Shown here in pieces: positions 12,105 to 22,981 of a stretch of DNA of 64,000 bases. The notes under the pieces are model-generated. The model searched no databases, was not told the DNA's origin, and worked only from the letters and a program-made list of their open reading frames with translations. The DNA is taken from assembly GCA_012845835.1 (NCBI GenBank), contig JABAKD010000019.1, forward strand, positions 1,411,501 through 1,475,500, written 5' to 3'. The position numbers and the translations under genes were made by a program. This DNA is from Undaria pinnatifida (taxonomy: Eukaryota > Sar > Phaeophyceae > Laminariales > Alariaceae). Numbering within the stretch: the stretch's first letter is position 1; each line of letters opens with the position of its first letter.

Positions 12105-12595
12105 TGTGGATACCATGTCCCCGAACCAACACGCCTAGGGAAAATGTCGAAACCCCTTCAACCTTCCAGACATCGTTTCTGGAAGGATCGCTTGGGGAAC
12201 ACGGGAGATTGTCATGTCTAGAACACGCCACGGAGCCTTCCCCTCCTCGTTCCGCTGACGGATCCTCCGCGGCGGATACACCGCCTAGCGGATTCTCCGC
12301 AGCGGGACTTTGGAAGGTCCCGCTGGGTTGTTCCTTTTATCCGAGAGCTGAGGGAGCACCGACAACTGCTCGCCCACCGCTCTCACAACAATACAACAAC
12401 AACTACTACTCCTTCTCCTTGCACGTCTTGGAGTGAGTCCATCTCAACCTGTCCTGTCTCTCCCTCTGTCAACGGCCTGCTGTATCAGCCCGTGTTGTCT
12501 CACACTCCGCCGTCGTAGTTCAACAGTGAGAACACTCTGCTCACGCAGAGAGAAGTGGGATCACGACCCACCGACGGTCTTGACTACGAATCTTA
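12105..12595 (+). repeat. 5' LTR of the gypsy element
   Basis: It starts TGTGGATACC and ends AATCTTA. It matches 19626-20116 with no difference seen by eye. It contains a 110-codon open frame that is also present in the 3' LTR; this is a by-product of LTR identity, not a gene. Confidence 0.95.
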
Positions 12596-12596
12596 C

Positions 12597-12615
12597 TGGC
12601 GTCTGACGGCAGTTG
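12597..12615 (+). promoter_or_regulatory. putative primer-binding site
   Basis: TGGCGTCTGACGGCAGTTG begins 1-2 bases after the LTR. TGG is complementary to the CCA end of a tRNA, as expected for minus-strand priming. I cannot name the tRNA from the sequence. Confidence 0.55.
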
Positions 12616-12654
12616 AAAAATCAACTTGTTCGTGTTGATTCCTAGTCTTTGGAG

Positions 12655-13233
12655 ATGTCAACTGGAGAGTACGCTGACCCCGCAGCGGGAGCAAAAAACC
12701 CGCTACGATCGGAGGGCGTCCTGGAGCACAAAGGGGGTGCATCGGAAACCCCTGCACCGACTTCTTCCGAACCCATCGTCGCCATCCGCGAGCGCCTAGC
12801 TCGCATCGTCAACTACCAACTCGAGCGCATGGAGAACGGTGAGATCGACCAGCTCTCCGACCAGCACAACTCCATGCTTCAACAACTGTTGCAGTCGCCG
12901 AGAAGGCAGCAACGTCAGCAGGGTCGTCAGCAGCAAGGCATTCGCCAGCAGCCGCGCCAACGGGGAACTCAGCGAAGCAACAACCAACGCAAACCCCGCC
13001 CCCACTGCACCTATGATAAGTGCGACAAACCCGTAGGGCACTGGGAGTCCACGTGCCTGCAAAAGGCACGCGACATTAAGTCACGCCACGTTTCAAAGCG
13101 CGACAGGTCGAATTCCCCCCGCGGCAACTCTCGCCGTTTCCGCCGCCACCACCGTGACGACGACGACGACGACGACGATGTTGAAGACGACCGCAGGAGC
13201 CAGGCGAGCAGCACACGTGGCGAAGACAACTGA
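12655..13233 (+). CDS. gag: Gag of the gypsy element (short, with CCHC-like finger)
   Basis: This is the nucleic-acid-binding structural protein of the retrotransposon, 192 residues from the first ATG after the leader. Residues about 55-70 form a charged segment. Residues about 75-115 are Gln/Arg-rich. A C-x4-C-x5-H-x4-C finger (13006-13056) resembles a zinc knuckle but is spaced differently from the usual C-x2-C-x4-H-x4-C. The C-terminus is Arg/Ser-rich with a run of eight Asp. No classical Gag capsid core is recognisable and the protein is short for a Ty3 Gag. It stops at a UGA (13231-13233). The frame beyond this stop is open into pol, so this may be the short product of a readthrough pair. 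Confidence 0.85.
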   Translation: MSTGEYADPAAGAKNPLRSEGVLEHKGGASETPAPTSSEPIVAIRERLARIVNYQLERMENGEIDQLSDQHNSMLQQLLQSPRRQQRQQGRQQQGIRQQPRQRGTQRSNNQRKPRPHCTYDKCDKPVGHWESTCLQKARDIKSRHVSKRDRSNSPRGNSRRFRRHHRDDDDDDDDVEDDRRSQASSTRGEDN

Positions 13234-13239
13234 CGGAGC
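13231..13239 (+). promoter_or_regulatory. candidate stop-codon readthrough site UGA-CGG
   Basis: A single UGA separates gag and pol in the same frame. There is no other stop from 13234 to the end of pol, and no ATG in that frame for the first ~300 bases. The codon after the stop is CGG. UGA-CGG is a known leaky-stop context in some plant RNA viruses. A CTACC/GGTAG hairpin could form about 50 nt downstream. Readthrough is inferred, not shown. Confidence 0.55.
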
Positions 13240-16200
13240 CCAGCTGTTGCAGCGCTACCTGCAGTTGGGACCCACCTTGCTACCTGTCCGGTAGGCGAGG
13301 TTAGCGCGAAGAGGAAACTCATCGCAACAGTAGCAGTAGGTACTGAGTGTCCCGTACCGAATGTCCTTGTCGATGGTAGAAGCAGTCACGGAGTCGACCG
13401 TGGTTTGTCTGTTAAGAGTGTACTTGTCTCAGGTCGAAGTAGTCAGGTATCCAGCTCACTCCGTCCGCGCAAGCGGGTGACGTTTGCTGATGATACCCCT
13501 GTGTCTGCGTGCGTGTCCGAATGTAGTCGTAGTACTCAGCGGCCACGCCACATGAGCCTGAGTGTCATGGGTGATGTTCGCCCAGAAAATAATAATAAAA
13601 AGACAACTGCGTGGCACAGCTCGATGCTGGCATGCAAACGCCATCCTTTTTCTTTGTTCTTTTCGTCTCGCAGAGTGCAGATTTCTGGCTCGGTAGAAGA
13701 CTATCCAGTACCCGCAATCACTGTGGATACTGCTACTGATGTGTCTGTAGTTTCTCATGCATGGTTAAAGTCACACCCAACCTTGCATTCTGTCATTATC
13801 CAACCTGTCCCGCCAACCGCCGTTGCCTTGCAAGCAGCGAATGGTTCGCCGTTGAATGTCTTAGGGTTTGTTGTTTTTTCACTCACCCTTGGTACGATTA
13901 CGCACGTTGTCGAAGCATTAGTTGTACCGTCTCTTGGTCCCGATTCAATACTCCTTGATAACAGTGTCATGTCTATTTTTGGAGCTATTCTTGATTGGGA
14001 AAACCAAGTAATGTCTTTTCCTTCTACTGGTGATTCTATACCAGCAGTTCATCGTACTAGCTACCCCGCCTCCCGCCCCGCCGATCCCTCCACTGTCTCT
14101 AGCGACTCTAACCTGTCAGTCGCTGCTGTCCACCATGATGCAGAAGGAGTCGATGTCAGGTTGCGTGAACGTGTTGATCTTAAACCGAGACACGAGGCCC
14201 TTGTCGTAGCTTTTACTAATTGTCTTCCCGCGCACGATTCTACTGTTGTGGTAGAACCCCTAATCATGTCTGAGCTTGAGTTTTTGGAGTCCAGTAGCTC
14301 GTCAGTGTTCGAGAAAATTATTGTCGCTCGCACTCTTGCTACTTGGCATGCTGCTGATGGTTCAGTAGCCGTGCAAATTGCAAACCCGTCTTCTGATGGG
14401 GTTGCGCTACCTATTGATTTATGTCTTGGTCAGTTATTCACTGTGTCCGTAGTGACCCCTGATCAATTGCACGTTAATGCCGTTGCGAAAACTCCTACAT
14501 CAGTTGATGAAATCGCTCAAGCCAAATCTGAGGTCGAAGGTCCCCTGTCCAAAGCTTTTACTAACACTAAGCTCACGTCTGACCAGAAAGTCTCTGTCCT
14601 AGATTTATGCGCTCGATACCGTCCTGTCTTTGCCTTGTCAATGTCAGAGCTAGGTCGTTGCACCAATGCAGAAGCAACATTCCCTTTGCCTCCTGACACC
14701 CGACCTATCGATCGTCCCCCGTACCGCGCCAACCCTCGAGCTAAAGCTGTCATTGATAAGTGTGTTCACGATATGCTTGAATGGGGCATCATCGAAGAAC
14801 GTCCCAGCCCGTGGGGTAGCCCGTGTACGCTTGTCGCAAAGAAGAACGGTAGCCCTCGTTTCTGTGTTGATTATCGTCATACCCTCAACCGTAACATTGT
14901 CCGCAAGAGCTGGCCCCTCCCGAACTTAGATTCCTGTCTGGATGCAGTCGGAGGCGTCAAATTCATCTCTACAGCCGATGTCCTCAGTGCGTTCTGGCAG
15001 CTACCCGTCGCAGAAGAGCACATCGACCGGACAGCATTCGTCACTCCGACCGGCAAGTTTTGTTTTAAACGTATGCCTTTTGGAGTTTGTAATGCCCCAT
15101 GGTTGTTTCAACACATGATGTCAGTCACTTTCGGCCACCTTGGTCCTGAGTCGGGTATTCTTACGTACATGGACGATATTATTTGTCTTAATTCTACGTT
15201 TGAAGCTCACCTTAAATCCCTCGAGCAAATGTTCTCAGCGTTACAGGCAGCTGGCTTAACTTTGAAACCGACCAAACTTCAATTCGGTCAGAAAGAAATC
15301 GAGTATCTTGGCCATGTCATTTCGGAAAAAGGTATTTCAATCAGTGCCGACCGTGTCAAAGCCATTTTAGCACTGCCTGAGCCTGAGTGTATCAAAGATA
15401 ATCGCGGATTCTTAGGTACACTCAACTATGTCCGCCGTTTTATAGACGGTTATGCTGAAATAACAGCACCGCTAGTTGAACTCACTCGTAAGGATTATGT
15501 CAAAAAGACCGCTTTCAAGAAGGCTTTTGGGCCCGCGCAACGTGAAGCATTCGCTCGCGCAAAGCGTGCCCTTAGTTCCGCACCGGTCCTTAAATACCCA
15601 GATTTTACTCGGGAATTTATTGTCCATACCGATGCCTCAGAACCAGGAGTAGGAGCATTTCTCGCTCAACGCTCACGCGAACGCAGCTCCGATTCCGATC
15701 TTGATATCATCGCGTATTATAGTCACCGCTTTTCGAAAAGCCAGCGTCATTATAGTGCCACCATGAAAGAGTGTTGTGCTGTGGTCTGGGCTGTCACCCA
15801 CTGGCGTCCGTACCTATGGGGCAAGCATTTCACATGCTGTACCGACCACCAAGCACTAACGTACCTGTATAAAATGCAGGACACCTCTAACATGCTCACC
15901 CGATGGGCGATCGCACTTCAGAATTACGATTTCACTGTCAAACATGTCCCAGGCAAATTAAATGTCGTGCCTGATATGTTGTCTCGTGCTTTTAGCGAAG
16001 TCAATGGGGAACCCATCCCATCAGAGCCCAGATTAGCCGCCATTTGTCGCAATGTACCGATTGAGGGACCGTACTATCCACCTAGGCCCCGCGAGTACGA
16101 ACTTTCCGCTTCTAATTTGCACGACGTAGCACCTGTAGAAAGCGACCGTGAATTATTCATGAGCGCTGTGTGTGTCTTCCCTACTGTAGACCCCGCGAAA

Positions 16201-17823
16201 CTCGTCGATCTACAGAAAGAGGAATTTTGTCAGTATTTTGAGTACCTCCGAGCACCAACATCGGCCCCACTCCCTAGTGGAGAATCTAAATACACGATGA
16301 GCTACTTCTTTTTAAATGAAGGATTGCTATTTCGGTCATACCTTCCTGGTCACTTACGGAAGCGTAGCACTTTCCGCGATCAACTGGTAGTGCCTACATC
16401 TCTCCGAAAAATTGTCATTAATTCGTGTCATGATCTACCAGCGTCTGGAGGTCATTTAGCTTTTAAAGCAACATTCGATACCATTCGTGATAGATTTTGG
16501 TGGCCGACCATGTCCACGGATGTCCGTACTCATATTGAAGCGTGTCTGTCTTGCCAACACCGCAAGTCATCCCACCGCCCGCCCAAGTTGCCTGTGGGAC
16601 ACCGCCCTGTCACGCGCGCGTTCCAATGCGTCGCTGTTGATCTTGTCGAGTATAAAAGCTTGTCACAAGGAAATCGCTTCATCCTTTCTGTCATCGACCA
16701 TCTTACTCGATTTGTCATTTTGATAGCCATCAAAAATAAGGCGGCTTGCACGATCGTTCGTCATCTAATCGAACGCGTGTTCTCGGTGTTTGGCCCTCCA
16801 GAAACACTTCATTCCGACCAAGGAAAAGAATTTGATAACGAATTGGTCAAGGAATTACAATCAGTTTTTGGATATAAGAAAACGCGTACAGCCGCTTTTC
16901 GCCCTCAGGGCAACTCTGTCTTAGAGCGTGTACACAGCACTGTCCACAATATGTTGGCTATGTACAGCAATTTGTCCTGCGATAATTGGGCAGAGCTGTT
17001 GCCTTTTGTCCAGTTGGCTCACAATACAGCTTACTCTACCACTCTCCAGGAAACTCCTCATTTCCTGATGTTTGGACGTGCAGCTGTACTACCTGTCGAT
17101 CTCATTCTTGGAGTACCGTCCACCTCCGCACCGCAATCACAGCTCGACTATTCTAAACAGACTGTCGAAAACTTGCAATTTGCATACGAGCTGGCCCGCC
17201 GTAATCTTAAAGAGCGAGCGGATAAGCAAGCGGTCGCAAATGAGACCCTGTCGTTTCCCAGTTTCAAACCTGGAGAACAGGTATTAATCCACCGCCCATA
17301 CACTGAAGCTGATGGTCCCAATCCAAAATTGATCAGCCCATGGCGTGGACCATATACCGTACGAGCGCAAACGTCACCCGTAATTTATCGCGTCACTAAA
17401 GATGGCAACCCCGCCGAGATTACTGTTCACCTTGGCCGGATGAAAAAATACTATGTCCCTAAGTCGTCCCCTGCCCCTGACCTTGATGCGCTCGACGATT
17501 TATTTTTAGGGACCACTCTTCCCGTGCCCGATCTCGAAGGCTCATTGTCGAAAGTTATGATCGGTGCGTTCACGGTTGAGAGTATTGATGGACATAAAAG
17601 GGGAGTAGGAGCAGCATCTCTCACCAACTTCCAATATCATCTCAAGTTGGAAGGTTATCCTACCCAGATGGGTATCTGGCGTCATGTCAACGCCATTCCT
17701 CAATGCAGAGATATGATTGCTTCCTACCGTGCTGCAGTATTGTCGACGGACTCTTCAACGGACTCTTCAGCATTTAACCCTCCTACGCGGAAGTCTCATT
17801 CTGTCCCCGCGGATGTCCCATAG
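13234..17823 (+). CDS. pol: Pol polyprotein of the gypsy element (PR-RT-RH-IN)
   Basis: The open frame runs 1529 codons after the gag stop. The protease has a DTAT active-site motif, with Asp at 13726, where DTG/DSG is usual. Reverse transcriptase spans about 14650-15500 with YMDD at 15166-15177. RNase H carries acidic residues at 15631, 15769 and 15844. Integrase has an HHCC finger near 16430-16560 and a D-x58-D-x35-E triad with D at 16639 and 16816 and E at 16924. A C-terminal tail of about 300 residues follows. The frame is uninterrupted, so the element may be active. It is in frame with gag, and its first ATG lies well inside the frame (about 13552). Expression by readthrough of the UGA at 13231 is therefore more likely than independent initiation; splicing is the alternative. 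Confidence 0.95.
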   Translation, partial: RSPAVAALPAVGTHLATCPVGEVSAKRKLIATVAVGTECPVPNVLVDGRSSHGVDRGLSVKSVLVSGRSSQVSSSLRPRKRVTFADDTPVSACVSECSRSTQRPRHMSLSVMGDVRPENNNKKTTAWHSSMLACKRHPFSLFFSSRRVQISGSVEDYPVPAITVDTATDVSVVSHAWLKSHPTLHSVIIQPVPPTAVALQAANGSPLNVLGFVVFSLTLGTITHVVEALVVPSLGPDSILLDNSVMSIFGAILDWENQVMSFPSTGDSIPAVHRTSYPASRPADPSTVSSDSNLSVAAVHHDAEGVDVRLRERVDLKPRHEALVVAFTNCLPAHDSTVVVEPLIMSELEFLESSSSSVFEKIIVARTLATWHAADGSVAVQIANPSSDGVALPIDLCLGQLFTVSVVTPDQLHVNAVAKTPTSVDEIAQAKSEVEGPLSKAFTNTKLTSDQKVSVLDLCARYRPVFALSMSELGRCTNAEATFPLPPDTRPIDRPPYRANPRAKAVIDKCVHDMLEWGIIEERPSPWGSPCTLVAKKNGSPRFCVDYRHTLNRNIVRKSWPLPNLDSCLDAVGGVKFISTADVLSAFWQLPVAEEHIDRTAFVTPTGKFCFKRMPFGVCNAPWLFQHMMSVTFGHLGPESGILTYMDDIICLNSTFEAHLKSLEQMFSALQAAGLTLKPTKLQFGQKEIEYLGHVISEKGISISADRVKAILALPEPECIKDNRGFLGTLNYVRRFIDGYAEITAPLVELTRKDYVKKTAFKKAFGPAQREAFARAKRALSSAPVLKYPDFTREFIVHTDASEPGVGAFLAQRSRERSSDSDLDIIAYYSHRFSKSQRHYSATMKECCAVVWAVTHWRPYLWGKHFTCCTDHQALTYLYKMQDTSNMLTRWAIALQNYDFTVKHVPGKLNVVPDMLSRAFSEVNGEPIPSEPRLAAICRNVPIEGPYYPPRPREYELSASNLHDVAPVESDRELFMSAVCVFPTVDPAKLVDLQKEEFCQYFEYLRAPTSAPLPSGESKYTMSYFFLNEGLLFRSYLPGHLRKRSTFRDQLVVPTSLRKIVINSCHDLPASGGHLAFKATFDTIRDRFWWPTMSTDVRTHIEACLSCQHRKSSHRPPKLPVGHRPVTRAFQCVAVDLVEYKSLSQGNRFILSVIDHLTRFVILIAIKNKAACTIVRHLIERVFSVFGPPETLHSDQGKEFDNELVKELQSVFGYKKTRTAAFRPQGNSVLERVHSTVHNMLAMYSNLSCDNWAELLPFVQLAHNTAYSTTLQETPHFLMFGRAAVLPVDLILGVPSTSAPQSQLDYSKQTVENLQFAYELARRNLKERADKQAVANETLSFPSFKPGEQVLIHRPYTEADGPNPKLISPWRGPYTVRAQTSPVIYRVTKDGNPAEITVHLGRMKKYYVPKSSPAPDLDALDDLFLGTTLPVPDLEGSLSKVMIGAFTVESIDGHKRGVGAASLTNFQYHLKLEGYPTQMGIWRHVNAIPQCRDMIASYRAAVLSTDSSTDSSAFNPPTRKSHSVPADVP

Positions 17824-19625
17824 CACTTTTAATGGGCTTTTCTTGTATCGTCTTGTCTTGTTTTAGCGCTTTATTTTGTCACATCAGACTGAGCAACTAC
17901 TGATGTCAGCCCTGTGCTATTTGTTCCATCATATGTGTCAAGCTCCTGCGGGAGTTGTTTTCTTTTAAGGTGTAGTCACCTCATGGCTTGTCTGTTGTCC
18001 AGTGCGAGTACCGCGCACTCTAAAGTATTGTCCTCGCCCTTCGTGGTGAACTGTATTCTTAGCACCTTATGTCTTTTTTGTTGACTTCCCTGTATTTTGG
18101 CTTCCAGCTCAGCGGCATGTTTTGATCCCGCGATTGAGACTGTCCACTGTACTAGTTTGACTAGTACCATTAGGCCTGCAATGGTAAATACCAAATCACC
18201 TCAATTGCAGGGGGGGTGACCGTCAGGTCTAGCATAGCCAAAAGGAGCATGTGTCTAGTGTGTGTGCCAACTTGTCAATGTCTTCGGCGTCCTGTCACAC
18301 GAGTATTCTCGTGACTTCGTTATGTCGCCATTCGCAGTGCCCTGCGTAGTTTGTTGGTTTCGTTTGTTTTCTTTTGATTTTCAGCAGTTTGGTTTCTTGC
18401 GCATTGCCTTCTGTATGCACTGTAAGTATCGTTCAACCTGAGGTTAGCACTTATTGGCGCGATGTATAGTAGTAAGAGACCCGACTCCCATCGCTTTATG
18501 GGGGGTCGTTCTCATGGCTTCTGTTGTCGTTGGGCACTTGTCTCTTCAGTACTGAAAAGTACTCGGCACCGTAGCACACCAGTGGTTGGATTGATAATAA
18601 ATATCCAGCGTTCGCGCACACCATTTGTCTTTGAAAAATGCCTCATTCTGTTACGATCTGTATTTGATACAGACACAGATGAACTACGGCATACATTATG
18701 TGTCTGTCTGTCGAACGTTTGTATGTCTCCCACTGCACACTCCGATATCGTTGCACATCTGCGGCATAATGCCCGTAAGCACGATTACTGTCAGTCAACT
18801 TGTCGCCTTTTATCCATTTTTTTTTCTAGTATTTTTTATATGGATGCGACCCTGAAATGTATACTGTTGGCGGTTGTCTCGTGTCGACTTCGGTCACCGC
18901 CCAGGCTGTTATGTGTACCACAATTGACTTCTGATTCGGTCTCGAACACCCATCAGATGCCAACTGATGTGTACCACAATTGACTTCTGATTCGGTCTCG
19001 AACACCCATCAGATGCCAAGTGTAGTGTGATCAGCCAAATGTCCTTGTCGCAGTATAACATGTTTGGTGTATAATTTATTGTCTCCGTCAGGTAAGTCGT
19101 TTTGCTTTCCAGCATATACGACTCATGTCACGCCTGTTGAGCCTTCAGCCATGTCGTCCACACGATGAGTATACACACTCGTTTCGTGTAGCGTGCGTCT
19201 AATTAGCATATTTTTGCTAATAAACCCGGGATATTTATTTATTGTCGTTGCTCTCGCACGCCCCTGTCCAGGATCATTTTTCTATATTTTGTCGTAATCC
19301 ACAGCTGGCCAGCCGCAATGTCCGCGATATGTATATGAACATACCGCATGCGAAAGGATTATGCTCTTGTCATTCGCTATATATTATCATGTCCGATCCT
19401 ATGTCCGGATTTTTATCCACATGTCTACGGTACTACAGCAGTTTGTCAGTTTGTCATGCTGTCTTGTCCATCTTGTCCAAAGGAGTGTACAAACTGCCGA
19501 GCGTTAGCGAATCGCCACTGGAAGTTTGTATATCCACTAGACGTGTTGTTACTCTTGTCTATGGTCCCGTTACTTTTGAGTTTTGGTGGAGTTCGAGCTC
19601 TATCACCACTAAAACTGGGGGGTGA
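17824..19625 (+). other. 1.8-kb 3' region of the gypsy element
   Basis: The stretch is mostly T-rich and non-coding. A plus frame at 18462-18983 starts with ATG (173 codons) and has a weak hydrophobic segment near residues 110-135. A minus frame at 17976-18194 (72 codons) reads as a hydrophobic N-terminus followed by a charged tail. Neither resembles an envelope or other known retroelement protein, and I do not call either a gene. A perfect-looking 56-bp tandem duplication lies at 18911-19019. Confidence 0.5.
18911..19019. repeat. 56-bp tandem duplication in the gypsy 3' region
   Basis: The block starting ATGTGTACCACAATTGAC at 18911 repeats at 18967 without a visible change. It probably arose by slippage during reverse transcription. 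Confidence 0.85.
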
Positions 19626-20116
19626 TGTGGATACCATGTCCCCGAACCAACACGCCTAGGGAAAATGTCGAAACCCCTTCAACCTTCCAGACATCGTTTC
19701 TGGAAGGATCGCTTGGGGAACACGGGAGATTGTCATGTCTAGAACACGCCACGGAGCCTTCCCCTCCTCGTTCCGCTGACGGATCCTCCGCGGCGGATAC
19801 ACCGCCTAGCGGATTCTCCGCAGCGGGACTTTGGAAGGTCCCGCTGGGTTGTTCCTTTTATCCGAGAGCTGAGGGAGCACCGACAACTGCTCGCCCACCG
19901 CTCTCACAACAATACAACAACAACTACTACTCCTTCTCCTTGCACGTCTTGGAGTGAGTCCATCTCAACCTGTCCTGTCTCTCCCTCTGTCAACGGCCTG
20001 CTGTATCAGCCCGTGTTGTCTCACACTCCGCCGTCGTAGTTCAACAGTGAGAACACTCTGCTCACGCAGAGAGAAGTGGGATCACGACCCACCGACGGTC
20101 TTGACTACGAATCTTA
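19626..20116 (+). repeat. 3' LTR of the gypsy element
   Basis: It is the same length as the 5' LTR and appears identical to it. It is preceded by a CTGGGGGGTGA purine-rich tract that would prime plus-strand synthesis. Confidence 0.95.
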
Positions 20117-22055
20117 TATATATATTTATCCGGCGGATGGGGAAAAATAAAGCTTGAGCTCACCACACTTCCACGTATCGGATATTTTCTGAGCTTTTCT
20201 TGTGGAATAGTCGAGACTAGACTGAACGGCGCCGCATATTTTTTTCAGGCAGTTTGCGAACAGAAGTCGTATTCAGTCTGGCGCTTCCCGCGATCTCGCC
20301 ACCCCCCAACCTTGTGGATAAAAAGTCCACACACGTCGGACAGATCGTGATCTACAGCAGTAGTCTAGTCTAGAGCATAGACTAGACTAGTCTAGACTAC
20401 ATACTAATATATACCACTTCGTTCCCCCTTGCCGCCTCGGTAAGGTATGCTGCGAAGCATGCCCTAGCAGGCTTGTAGCGAGGGTGGGGGGGTCTTTCTG
20501 GCGGGTGTAAGGCCGGACTCACCCTCAAGGAGTGATACCTTCTTGCTGCTGCGTGTGGCCGCGAGGCTTAGGCGTGGCGGTAGAGTTGGGTCGTACGTGG
20601 TGCGTTAGGCATGGTCACCTACGATTCGCGCGTCTTTTTAGGCAGCAGCGGCGGAGCAGCAATGCTTAATCGGGATGCTCGTGCGCGGAGGCAGGCGCCA
20701 CCACGAGCCACGCTACGGCGCAGTCTCGGCTTGCGTGGAGGAAACTGCGCCGGCAGGAGGCTGGATTCGACGACGAAGGAGGAGGGCGACTGGCCGTCGA
20801 CGGGCGGGGAAGAGACGGATTGAACTCTCCCTGAACGAGAATTTTTGTTTTTCAGATCAGCACCGCAAACTGCGTGGAGCATTTTGTTTTTTTTTTGGAC
20901 GGGGGAGAAGGGGAACCGACTGGAATTGAGTGTGAACGAGAGCAAGTGCGAAGGAGCTGGCCGAGTGAGCTAAGGCGATGAGGCGGCCACGGAGAACCAC
21001 AGCAGAAGGATGGCACACGGAGACCCACGACCGGCACGCACATCATCATCAATCATGAGAGCAGCGATCGTCTATTTTTTCAAGGGTTATTTTTACGAGG
21101 CAGTAGTACAACATGTTACTTACGTCACTGATTTTTGTAGAGTTTGTAGAAGAGTTGTATACCCTTCACGAGGAACGACCCGCCGCAATTTTCAATTTTC
21201 AGGCACGGGCGTCGTAGCTGCGCTGCAACCTGTCAAATAACTCGGGAAGGAGGGGCGATTATTGATATCTGTATTGCTGCTGTGGTTTTTGGTTCCATTG
21301 CTCTTGTTTCACTGCATGCCCGCGGGTCGTCACTCTGACAGCACTCCAGACAGCAGGCGCGTTCGTCTATACCCACGATTACCGTGCGGTTCGTACGGTG
21401 CAGGCAGCCCAACCGCTGTAGTTTGTAGCCGCGAGTTGGTTAGTTGTGGGGACGGGTGAACTCTATGCTGTAGTTGAGTGGATACCCGCTGCCATGTGAG
21501 TTCAGTTTGCACATTTGACCTTTTCACTTGTGCGCCTTTTTCCGTATCGTGCGTTTTTAGGCGGGAAAGCGTAGTATTTCCCTGACGAATTTTGATTTCA
21601 CTTGGTTTTTCGGATCTTTCTAGGGCTCCAGCACCTTTGTGTGACCACGGACTCTAGATTTTTGACAAGAGTTAATGTGAGAAAACAACAACAACAACAT
21701 ATACCGGTATCTTCTGTCGGTATGATATGTCGTGCGGGATCTGTGCAGTACAGATCCAACCCAGTAATTATTCAACACTTTTCAGATCATTCAGATCATC
21801 CGGCTCCCACCAGGCAATCTGTGATGTGTAGGCAACGCAGATCATATTGACCAGGCATCTGTCAGTCCTGAAAGACATACAGTGCGTAGATCACGAATAG
21901 GGATCATCTGTCCCCTGATCTGTCCGAAGGTGTGTGGAAAGCCTCCTTCCTGCCGTTGCTTGCGTACCGCTGTCGTGTGGCCTTATTCGAATTAACCCTA
22001 TTCACAACTCAAAAAAATGGTGCAACGACTGTATACAATTATTAGCAAGACATAG
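20117..22055. other. no supported gene
   Basis: Overlapping short frames at 20600-21240 and 21260-21850 show no domain. A long TAGTC/GACTA tract lies at 20361-20402. The motif TGTGACCACGGACT followed by an ACAACAACAACAA tail lies at 21640-21698. Confidence 0.4.
20361..20402. repeat. long TAGTC/GACTA tract
   Basis: TAGTCTAGTCTAG turns into GACTAGACTAG and back again over ~42 bases. CTACA occurs just before and just after the tract. Confidence 0.75.
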
Positions 22056-22422
22056 ATGTACCACGCAACTTGCAAAGTTGAGTTTCAATCGTTTAATCGT
22101 TCGTACTCAAATCTGACGTTTTTCAAATGCAGCTTGCAAACAAAGTTGAGTTTTAACCATTCAATCGGTCGTACTCACAACTTTTATCATTTTTTTGTAA
22201 GAACTATTTTATAAAAATATTTCAAGGACGTCAGCCGTGAGTTCGACGAATTTCGGGTCAATACTCATCTTTGCAAGCTGCGTTGTTGGTACTTGTAATA
22301 TACGATGTGGGTGAGTTTTTTCATGATGGAAGGGGTCATATTGTTTTGTAAAGGACGTCAGCCTTGAGTTCGACGAATGTCAGGTCAATACTCATCCTTG
22401 CAAGCTGCGTTGTTGGTACTTG
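22056..22422. repeat. four copies of a ~60-bp core motif, two in each orientation
   Basis: Minus-strand copies at about 22056-22119 and 22128-22181 face plus-strand copies at about 22228-22295 and 22357-22422. Each reads roughly GTCAGCTGTGAGT, a variable ~22 bases, then AACTCAACTTTGCAAGCTG. Further copies lie at 151, 4912, 45588, 60838 and 62477. The head-to-head order resembles an inverted-repeat element. Confidence 0.7.
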
Positions 22423-22524
22423 TCATATACTAAATGGGCGAGTTTTTATTAGGAGGGGTCCTATTTCTTGTTCACTATAATAACGGCAAGTATTGGTATT
22501 TAGTCTATTCAACCAAAAGTATTT

Positions 22525-22562
22525 ACAACTATTAATATAGACTAGTCTAGTCTACAACTATT
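22525..22562. repeat. TAGTC tract between 9-bp direct repeats
   Basis: A 20-base tract containing GACTAGTCTAGTCT lies between ACAACTATT at 22525-22533 and ACAACTATT at 22554-22562, as if inserted with target duplication. Confidence 0.75.
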
Positions 22563-22981
22563 TATTGACACCTTTTTTTTACAATTATTTTTTTACACCT
22601 ATTAACAAGCGTTGCACACACGGAAAGAAGATCACGATCCACAGCGCAGCAGTAAAGTTATTTGGTTATGCTTTGCAGGATTTTTGTAGTATAGATCCAG
22701 TTGACCCGGGAAACGTGTGCCCGACCATTCAGATTGTCCGGGTCTCACCTGGCAAAACGATACATAGGCATGTAGTCTAGTGCATATAGGCCAGACCTGA
22801 AACACGTATATATAGATAACCTATAGATCTATAGGGATATCATGTGATCTGTCTGATGTGTGAATCTTTGCTCTGATGATGCTTGCCTTGCTGTAGTTTT
22901 GTTTTAAGATGCTTACAAGTATAGTTTTTGGTTGGTACTTGCTGCTGTAACTTGTATGTGCCTTACTTCGATTTCAATTGA

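Larger units (their letters stand above)
12105..20116 (+). mobile_element. Ty3/gypsy LTR retrotransposon, apparently full length
   Basis: The element is bounded by direct ~491-bp repeats that look identical by eye, which indicates recent insertion. The host flanks are TA repeats on both sides, so a 4-6 bp target duplication fits but its exact length and the last LTR base are ambiguous. Internal order is gag, protease, reverse transcriptase, RNase H, integrase, the Ty3/gypsy order. A TGGCGTCTGACGG block at 12597, just after the 5' LTR, is placed as a tRNA primer-binding site. A G-rich tract (about 19616-19625) abuts the 3' LTR. About 1.8 kb of mostly non-coding sequence lies between pol and the 3' LTR. 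Confidence 0.96.
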
